Below are positions 56,511 to 64,000 of a stretch of DNA of 64,000 nucleotides, piece by piece. Below the pieces are notes generated by a model. That model searched no databases, had not been told where the DNA came from, and saw nothing but the letters and a program-made list of their open reading frames with translations. A program made the position numbers and the translations under genes. Every line of letters begins with the position of its first letter. Position 1 is the first letter of the stretch. The stretch is from contig JAJHZJ010000028.1 of NCBI GenBank assembly GCA_023548195.1, forward strand, positions 2,367,001-2,431,000, given 5' to 3'. This stretch comes from Bettongia penicillata ogilbyi (Eukaryota > Chordata > Mammalia > Diprotodontia > Potoroidae).

Positions 56511-58299
56511 CACAAATTCCTGGAGACCAGAGAAGTTACCTAATAACCTAATGGGATTCAAATTCCATTAAAGAACTTGGAATGTCTCCAAACTCCTCCA
56601 GGCTGCAGGTCCATTGTTAGAGTTTTTCATGACATTTCTGGGTGTGTAGTTGTAATAACTAAAGAGCTTTTGAAAGAAATTCACTTTGTGGTAAGAACAC
56701 CTGGAATTGCTGAAAAAGCTCTGGGGAACTCTTTTCCTTGATGCACATCAGCAATTCATCAAAAACCTAAGAGTTTTAGAGATTTTTCTGGGGCACTGAG
56801 AGGCAGAATATAAATCCATGTCCATGATGCCAATACACTCCTAGGAAGATGTAACCCAACATTACTGTCATGTATTTTTCAATACAATAAACTATCTAAG
56901 CATTAGAAAGGAATGGTCATCTAGCCACCTTAGCAATTGCTAAAGCATGGTAATAAAAATTGAAATATCAGGCACTAAATGTTATAGTTCTGATTTGTAT
57001 GGATTTTCTAAATGGGTCACTTAATAGATGTTTGGAGATTTGGTGGTTTTGTTTGGAGATTTTAAAGTGGACTTATTAGATGATAACATTCTGTGCCTTC
57101 ATTTCTTATGTTGTCTCTCTCATCTTCCTTTTCCATTAACATGATATATTCCACAAAATTCATCACCTTGACGTAAGCCCCTGAAATCTGTCTACTGTCT
57201 TCCTAAATGATATTGGCTCTTCCTCCAGGATTGTAAATGACTACAAAAAGAACGGTATGCTCAAAAATGGACTTGGGTTTCTAGGCTGGCAAAAAGCTGT
57301 GTGTTAGAAAGTTAATTCATTCAGCACCCTGGGTGGGATGGAGCCAGGCTTCCAACATGAGCACATTTCTTGACTGGCAGCAGAGAGAAATACTGGCAGC
57401 TGTTCCCATCCAAGCCAAGAAGAAACCAGCCGGGATTTAAAAAAAAAGTCTGGTAGTTAGCCAACATAAGGATGACTTGGTTTAGAAAAAAATCAAAGAA
57501 AGGATACAGGAGGTCAACAATTACAGGCTTCCGACTGGTTAAAACAGACAGCTATCTTAGGGTTTTTTTTAATACCTCTCCTTTAAAAAAAGAAAATAAA
57601 TGCTCTTCTTTTTCCTCTTTCCCCTCTCCTTGTATTATCCCCCTTTGTTTTCACTTCCCCTCTTTCATCCTTTTTCTTATTTTTGCTTTTGCTTGCTTGA
57701 TTTCCTGATCTTTTTTTTATCTTTCATATGCAGAACCAAAAGATAGTCTTCCTTCTGAAAGCTTTGCATAGATTATATCTTTTGCAAGAAATGAAAAGAA
57801 TGGAATAGATCTCTGCAAACAAATGAATGCTGACATGTATCTGTTGACTCTTGTGGATAGGAAGCAAGTCAAAATGGAATATATATTTATATGTCATGGA
57901 AGAAAGTAAATCCATAGAGATTTTTCTGAAGCCTTGCTTTAGTTGTTATCTAGGTCAAGATTTGGGGGGGCCAGGATCTTTTGTTGTCTCCTAGAAAAGA
58001 GCAGGGAAGTCAAGAACATCAGCCTAAGATAAAGTAGCCCCCAAAGACTGCAATTATTTAAAGATGCACATTAAGAACTCTTCTCATTTGTAAGTCATTC
58101 TTCCTTTTACCTCAATTTCTATCCCTAGTTACGTAGGCCTAGTACTTTTTTCCCCCTCCAGTTAATGATTCATCTTTTGGTGTAAAAAAAGTTGTAAGAG
58201 TAGTCTTATGCTTTGGACATTTGCCCAAGGAAACAGAGGGATCTGTCCTTTTTTCCCATTCGTATCACAAACACCCTAGTTTAGACCCTGTTTTACTAC
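56511..58299. other. Unique intronic DNA
   Basis: No gene, exon or named repeat in about 1.8 kb. A pyrimidine-rich tract lies at about 57600-57720. Confidence 0.45.
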
Positions 58300-58740
58300 C
58301 TTTGCGTGTACTATTTGAAAGAGCTTCCTAATGGCTCTGCCTGAATCCAGCCTCTCTGCTTTTTTAGTCATTCTCCACAAAGGTGATAAATTGATATTTC
58401 TAAAGGACAAATATAACCATGACAATCCCCTGCTCAGGAAGATTCAGTGGCTACCTGTTACCTTTAGCACAGAAATTCCATACCAAGAATGCTTTTTCCA
58501 TTGTCACATCTACCCCTTAGTTCAAAAGTTCATCTCCAGCAAAATAAATAGCATTAGTGAGTGTTCCAACCATCCCACCCAAAATTTTTATCTTGCATAT
58601 GTGTTGTATTTGTTTATCTGTGTCCATTATTTTCCCAGCAGAAGGTAAACTTTTTAAGAGTAAGGGCTGTTTTTGTTTTTGTCTTTTTAATGTCTCCTAC
58701 AGTAGTAAGCACTTTATAAAGACCTATTGAGTTGTGTGTG
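58300..58740 (+). repeat. L2-type LINE 3' part and tail
   Basis: AATCCCCTGCTCAGGAAGAT, CAGTGGCTACCTGTTACC, GTAAACTTTTTAAGAGTAAG, TAAGCACTTTATAAAGACC. Confidence 0.75.
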
Positions 58741-59339
58741 AATTTCGAATTCTGTTGATTTATGAATCACCAGATGACTTGTGTCCCACAAGTAAAAAGG
58801 TATGAATCTGCAAACTGGCCAAGAAAGGAGAGTCATCATGAGAAGACAACAAAGGAAAAGAGAGTGAGTGAAGTACAAGCCAAGATACGAGTTGCACATG
58901 TTTTTAGAAAGCGGCAGTTTCTAGGGTGATAATGGGCAAACGTCTAGCTTGGGAATATACTGGTGAGTTAAATCCAGCAAATATTCAAGCTGCTTTTGCT
59001 GAGGAATTTGAAATTTATGTCAAGAGCTTCAAATGCCATTATTTATGGGCTGTTAGAGAAGATGTTGACTAGTCACTCTCTTTCTTCCCGGAGGACAGAA
59101 ACAAGAGCAAACAGACCTGCAGCTAAAGCATAAAGGGAATTGAAGAAGGAAGGATTTTGTAACAAAAAGATTTGATAAACCCTAGAATAGGATACCAAAG
59201 AAGGCTATGGAATTCTCTCTACATTTAAAAATAGAGTAAATCATCTTCTCAACTGGATGGTTTCAATGCAGACAGAGATGTAAATGAACCATTAGAGTCT
59301 TCAAATCCTTCCTTGTCCAGTCAATTAGCAATTTTAAAA
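58741..59339. other. Unassigned intronic DNA
   Basis: No gene or named repeat. Confidence 0.45.
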
Positions 59340-59590
59340 ATCAGTTCCTATTTACAAGTCCCTGTACTGTCTGGAAAGGGGAATTTAAAGAGCAATAAAA
59401 TGCAGTCACTGCCTTCAAAAGGTTTATAATTCAATTCAGTAAAATTTATCTACAGATTGGAGATGGGGGGTGGAGTAAGGAGTCATAGTCAACCAAGGAA
59501 ATCGGAAGGGTGATGGTGCCTCTGACAGAAATAGGGAAGTTTAGAAATGAGGTGAGAGGTTTTGGGGGGAAAGATCATTTCTGCTTTGGA
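59340..59590 (-). repeat. L2 pieces, minus
   Basis: Reversed tail at 59340-59455 (CAGTCACTGCCTTCAAAAGG), then an ORF2 piece at 59490-59590 (GGGTGATGGTGCCTCTGACA, CTGCTTTGGATATGT). Confidence 0.65.
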
Positions 59591-60018
59591 TATGTCACCT
59601 CATTCCACGGCACTATACCCTATGCCCCTTAACTGATCAACTCCAGTATCTCCCCTTTAACTCCAGAATCTCTGTTTGGCATTTAAAATTCTTTATAACC
59701 TGGTCCTTTTGTAAATGTAAAGACTTTCTACACTTTATTCCCCTTCACATGCTTTATGATCCAGCAACCCTCTTCTCCTTGCTGTTCCTGAAACATCACA
59801 TCTCCCCTCCTCACCTCTGCTTCTTGGCTTCTCTGACTTTCTTCAGGACTCAGCTCAAGTGGGACCTTTGGCAAAAGGCCTTTTTCAAACATCACCCCCA
59901 CCCTCAGCTGCTAGTGATTTCTCCTCTGATACTAGCTTCCTTCTCTTCGGAATCTATCTTGTATGTACCTCCCTTATTTTTCTCTACCCCATTAGAATAT
60001 GAGTTCCTTACTGTTAAG
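59591..60018 (+). repeat. L2-type LINE 3' part
   Basis: TCTGTTTGGCATTTAAAATT, CTTTATAACCTGGTCCTTTT, TATGATCCAGCAACCCTCTT, then a reading like TTCTCTACCCCATTAGAAT. Confidence 0.8.
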
Positions 60019-60454
60019 TGGTTCAACCATTTTGAAAAGCAGTTTGGAACTATACCCAAAAAGCTATTAAATTATACATGCCCTTTGATTCATTGATACT
60101 ACTACTAGGTCTGTGCCCCAAAGAGATCAAAGGAAAGAGGAAAGGACCTGTATGTACAAAAATACTTATGGCAGCTCTTTTTGTGGTGTCAGAGAATTGG
60201 AAACTGAGGAAGTAGCCATCATTTGGGGAGTAGCTAAACAGGTTATGGTATGAATGCAGTAGAATACTATCATGGTATAAGACATTACAAAGGAGAGGAT
60301 TTCTAAAAAAAAAAAAAAAAAAAAACCAAACCCTGGAAAGGCTTGTATGAAATTATTCAAAATGAAGTGAGCAGAACCTGGAGAACAATTTATACAACAA
60401 CAACATTGCAAATACAAATAACATCGAAAGGCTTAGGAACTCTACTTAATACAA
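60019..60454 (+). repeat. L1 3' end, left of LTR insertion
   Basis: GGTTCAACCATTTTGAAAAG, TACTACTAGGTCTGTGCCCC, AAGAGATCAAAGGAAAGAGG, GGCAGCTCTTTTTGTGGTGT and GTGAGCAGAACCTGGAGAAC. A 21-A run lies at 60306-60326. It resumes at 61204. Confidence 0.88.
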
Positions 60455-61203
60455 TGAGGTTTGGAAGCAGGGATGAGACACCACAGCCCCCAAGACCAGA
60501 GCACAATAGGCAGGTTGCCTGGAATGAATTAGCAGACTCAAGCATTCTTAAAGTCAAGATGGTCAAGATTTATTAGGCTTTTCAAGAGTTCTTAGGGAAC
60601 CTGTGATTTGAATGAGGTACAGGTAAAGTTTATATAATATATTCTGTAGTATAACATGTGCCAAGTGTGATGACTAGGTGATTTGGAGTGGGATTAGGAA
60701 ATGGTTAAGGAGTGGTTAGCTCTTAAAGGAATTTTCACTTTTGGTATCTACTGCGTAGGTATTTTACCCAGATTTCATCAGGAAATAACTCAAGGAGGGG
60801 GCTACATGGAAGTATGGTTTTAGGAATGAAATGACAGTCAGGACTGACTAAGGAATACCAGACTTCTCTCATCGATGTCTTGTTAGACAAGATAAATGTA
60901 AGGGAGTATATGTATGTCTTAGTCTAGGATACATATGATTGGTCAGTGAGTAGTAAATGTCATTAAGATCCAGAACACAGCTAGTTCAGCCAGTACACAG
61001 CTGGTTCAGACTAATAAATTCCATGGGTGCAGCTGGCTACTGTAGCAGGAAGGGAGATAACAGTTTTTGCTGGGGCAGGCTGTTCTTGGGATAGGGAGAA
61101 ACTGCCTGGGATAGTGTTTTGAGGCTGGAGAGAAATGTGATTTTTAGAGAGGAATGTGATTTTAGAATTGGGGTGCATGCACATGCACCCAAGCACTCCA
61201 TCA
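60455..61203 (-). mobile_element. Solo LTR, family B, minus strand, with target duplication
   Basis: The 749-base insert begins TGAGGTTTGG and ends CTCCATCA, so it has TG...CA ends. It is flanked by AATACAA at 60448-60454 and 61204-61210 (real duplication 4-6 bases, the rest chance). On the minus strand it carries a TATATAAAC-like box near 60630 and a CCTAATAAATCTTG poly-A signal near 60570, in the order U3-R-U5. It interrupts an L1 tail that continues on the other side. No retroviral genes remain. It is an endogenous retrovirus LTR, class not determined. Confidence 0.85.
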
Positions 61204-61425
61204 AATACAATGACCAATCACAATTCCAAATGGCTGTACCATATAGAAAACTGATGAACTTGGGAGTATGTTCTTTCTTCTTTTGTACCTTTCTTTGTTC
61301 TTTCCTTTTTTCTTCCTTTTCTTTTTGTTTGACTATTTTATGTGTGTGTGTGTGTGTTTGTGTGTACACAGGGAGATGAGGGAAAGAATTCAGAACTGAA
61401 AATAACATTGAGTTTAAAAAAATAA
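61204..61425 (+). repeat. L1 3' end, right of LTR insertion
   Basis: AATACAATGACCAATCACAA continues the L1 text interrupted at 60454. The end reads AGAATTCAGAACTGAAAATA. It contains (TG)n at 61342-61360. Confidence 0.7.
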
Positions 61426-61429
61426 TGTG

Positions 61430-61535
61430 AGCTCCTTGAGAGCAAATAATATTTTCACCTTTCTGTGTATTTCTAGAGCATTGTATAGTGGCTGGCATAT
61501 AGTAAGCATTTAATAAATATTTGCAGACTTGACTT
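61430..61535 (+). repeat. L2 3' tail fragment
   Basis: GAGCTCCTTGAGAGCAAATA, GTATTTCTAGAGCATTGTAT, CATTTAATAAATATTTGC. Confidence 0.8.
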
Positions 61536-61539
61536 GAAC

Positions 61540-61950
61540 CCCACCCCAAGGTCAGAATAAGAATGAAAAAGCAGGTTCAAGAGTGTGCTGGTGGAATTAT
61601 GAGAGACTGTGATCACAAAGGGGAATTTCAGAGTTTATGATATTAGAGGTAGAATAGTTTCATATGATGCTGAGGTCCTACGTGTGACACCATTGTGGGT
61701 GACTGAAATAGAGTGGAAATGGCAGTCATGAGAACTGAAGAGGTTGATAAACTGGGGGGAAAAAGTATTAGAAAAGTTATCTGTATAAATACTAAAGTCA
61801 CTGGAGATGATGGCATAGGAAGGGTTGGACACAAAAGCAGCTTCTATTTTATTAGGGAACATGACAGATATTTCGAAGAGTAAATACAAAAGTAAATAAA
61901 AATAATACCAAATAATTTCATAACAACTTGGCGTGGAAGAGGGAAGGTAA
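61540..61950 (-). repeat. Possible L2 5' part, minus
   Basis: TAAATACTAAAGTCACTGGA with GATGATGGCATAGGAAGG resembles the reversed 5' region of L2-type LINEs. Diverged and uncertain. Confidence 0.3.
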
Positions 61951-61954
61951 TCGA

Positions 61955-63345
61955 ATTTCCTTTTCTTCAGCCTCATCCTTCTTGGCATTTCTGGAGCCTT
62001 TGACCATGTGGATCTCCCTTTTTTTTTTAGTACATTCTTCTATCTAGCTTTTCATGACACTGTTCTGCCCTAATTTTCTTATGTATCTGACTGTTCCTTC
62101 TAAACTTCTTTTGCTGCCTCTTCGTCCACATCATGCACAGTAACCATGCACAACCTCCAAGACTGTCCTAGATCCTCGTCTCCTACTATAAGATCTCACT
62201 TGGTGATCAGCTCCCTTGGGTTGGGTTATCATTTCTGTGCAGATGATTCCCATATCTGCAGATCCAGCCCTATTCTCTTTCCTGAGATCTGGTCTTAATT
62301 CACTAACTTCTTCTTGGATATCTTGACATCCCAAATTCAGCTTATCCAAGACAGAACTTGCCATCTTTCCCAAAACCTTCCCCTTTTCTGGACTTCCTTA
62401 TTACTGTCAGAGACATTGTCATTCTCCCAAGTCATCCATGCTCACAACCTTAATATCATCCTTCATCCCTCATTCACACTCATTTCCCATATACATTGTC
62501 AGTTATCTGCACCAACACAGCTGCCATCCTGGGACAGGCCTTCCTCATCTCATGCCTGGACTATTGCAGCAGCTTTCTGGTCATTCTCCTTGCCTCAATT
62601 CCTTCCCCGCTCCAATCCATCCTTCTTTCAGATGCCAAAGGGATTTTCCAAAAGGTTGGTCAGACCATAGACACCTGCCTCCTTGCTACATTTCCAGGGT
62701 TCTGCTGTCTACTCCCCTTCATGTACTTTGCAGTCTAGCAACACCATCCTCCATTCTGTTTCTTAATAAATGGCATTCCATCCTCCTGACTGTGCTTTTT
62801 CACTTGCTGTTTCCCATGCCTGGAATGCTCTTTTTCCTCATCTCTACTTCCTGACTTCCCTGGATTCCTTCATGATTCAGTTCAAATCCTTCTGTATGAG
62901 GTTCTTCCTGGTCTCCACCCTTTATCTCTGACTACTAATACCTCCCTTCAGAGATTAGCAACCCATAGATACGTCTACACTGCATCTATTTTGAATGTGT
63001 GGTTGTGTTTTGCTTGAGGTTTGGGGGTTTTTTTTGCATTTCTCCCCTTTGGTTTTTTTCTTTCTGTCTTTCTTTGAATAGTCAGCATTTAGCACAGTGC
63101 CTAAAACACATGTGGCCCTCTAGGTCCTCAAGTGTAGCCCTTTGATCGAATGAAAATTTCATAGAACAAATTGGGGGTGGGGGAATTTGAGAAACAAATC
63201 AGGATTTGTTCTGTGAAGTTTGTATTCAGTTAAAGGGCCCCACTTAAGGACCTAGAGGACCACATGTGGCCTTGAGGCCATAGGTTCCCCACTTCTGGCT
63301 TAGAACATAATAAGTGCTTAAAAATACTTACTGACTGACTAAATA
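61955..63345 (+). pseudogene. L2 LINE ORF2 fossil and tail, split by a palindromic element
   Basis: Starts with the RT block (LGISGAFDHVDLP near 61980-62020), goes through ATCCTCGTCTCCTACTAT and GATGATTCCCATATCTGCAG (broken YADD region near 62240), CTCATGCCTGGACTATTGCA near 62550 and CATGCCTGGAATGCTC near 62815. The tail AGCATTTAGCACAGTGCC is interrupted at 63103 and resumes AGAACATAATAAGTGCTTAA at 63302. Frames are broken. Confidence 0.85.
63104..63300. mobile_element. Palindromic fold-back DNA element, copy 2
   Basis: Same family as 27701-27904: GTGGCCCTCTAGGTCCTCAA on the left, GGACCTAGAGGACCACATGT and CCTTGAGGCCATAGGTTCC on the right as its inverted complement. The left terminal part is missing. 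Diverged 8-mers CCTAAAAC and CTTAGAAC flank it, as a decayed hAT target duplication would. It splits an L2 tail. Confidence 0.75.
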
Positions 63346-63399
63346 GGTGATGGCCTGTTCAAAGGCATGAAGGTGGAAAATGGGATGTTTTATATATAT

Positions 63400-64000
63400 A
63401 TACCCAACCAATATGACTGAAATGTAGAATATGCTGAGGGAAGTAATATGAAATAAAGTCTCGAAAAGTAGATGGAAGCCAAATTGTGGAAGCCTTTAGA
63501 TGCCAGTATCAGGACTTCATATTTTATCCCAGAAACAAGAGGGAGCCATTGACAGTTTCCCTGTGTTTTAGGAATAACATCTTGATAACTATATGGAATG
63601 GAAGGGGAAGAGACTAGAAACAGAGATATTAGTAGGTTATTGAAAGAGACCAGCCCAAAATATGATGAGAACCTGCCTAGGGCAGAGGCTGAGTGAGGAG
63701 AGAGAAAGTAACAGATGCAAGAAGCAGGGAAGCGGAATGAGTAAGACTTAGTAACTAATAAGTTAGGGAGAAGTGAAGGTGAGGGAAAAACCAAAGATGG
63801 CTCCAGTATTGCTAATGTTGGTAGCGAGAATGATAGTGCTACCCTCAACAGAAATGGAAAGTTTTGGTAGATAGACTTGGGTAGAAATAGATTGCATTCA
63901 ATCTGTTTTGGACATTTGGAGGGGGACTTTCAGGTATAAATGGTGCGCAGGAGAGAGATGAGGGCTAGATGTATAGATTTATATGACATCTGCACAGACC
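63400..64000 (-). repeat. L2-type LINE, minus, runs off the window
   Basis: AAGCCTTTAGATGCCAGTAT, CAAGAGGGAGCCATTGACAG, GGTTATTGAAAGAGACCAG, AAGATGGCTCCAGTATTG and TCTGTTTTGGACATTTGGAG give the reversed ORF2 order. Confidence 0.85.

Noticed and set aside
1..64000. CRISPR arrays, operons, phage or toxin systems
   Set aside because: Tandem repeats here are microsatellites, a minisatellite and a 25-bp array without spacers; the window is mammalian intron.

Overview
The window looks like an intronic stretch of a mammalian, most likely marsupial, genome. It is AT-rich and CpG-poor. It is filled with tRNA-derived CORE-SINEs of the MIR/THER type, L2 and L3/CR1 LINE remnants, and L1 tails and 5' regions of metatherian type. 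Monotremes lack this kind of L1, and placental genomes carry fewer intact L2/L3 copies of this length. I cannot fix the species; an Australian marsupial is only a guess. No bacterial, plasmid, CRISPR or phage feature is present.

I can support only one protein-coding exon. It lies on the + strand at 44457-44711, contains the start codon of BACH2 at 44469, and encodes the first 81 residues, including the N-terminal half of the BTB/POZ domain. It is bounded by a good 3' splice site and a good 5' splice site, with a phase-0 junction. BACH2 is a very large gene in mammals, so the rest of the window is probably intron on both sides: an intron between 5'UTR exons upstream and the intron after the first coding exon downstream.

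Layout. 1-5200: L2 pieces in both orientations, a solo LTR and an L3 tail. 5200-14500: mostly unique AT-rich DNA with MIR/SINE copies and an L2 reverse transcriptase fossil (8525-9530, minus). 14527-16160: an L1-type insertion with a complete GC-rich 5'UTR but cut off inside ORF1, flanked by a perfect 15-16 bp target-site duplication. 16200-23200: an L3 tail, an L1 tail, unique DNA with a conserved-looking AT-rich block near 21 kb, and an L2 copy. 23229-28620: a second solo LTR of the same family, CR1/L3 remnants, and a long L3 element broken by two SINEs and a palindromic DNA transposon. 28600-40000: dense SINE, MIR and L2 tails, plus L1 tails. 40598-40942: a compound CA-repeat minisatellite. 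43500-44720: DNA-repeat remnant, TG repeat and BACH2 exon. 47790-48915: L2. 52071-54779: an ORF1-only, half-L1 (HAL1-like) element with one premature stop and a short target-site duplication. 58300-64000: L2 pieces, an L1 tail split by a minus-strand solo LTR with clean TG...CA ends and target duplication, and a second copy of the palindromic DNA element inside an L2 tail.

Nothing here looks like a new biochemical system. The most informative signals are structural: the 3'-truncated but 5'-complete L1 insertion, the ORF1-only element, 5'UTR unit amplification in one L1 copy, the layered transposon insertions that give a relative age order, and a few repeat-free blocks that may be conserved regulatory DNA of BACH2. 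Repeat family names are assigned by recognition, without a library search.
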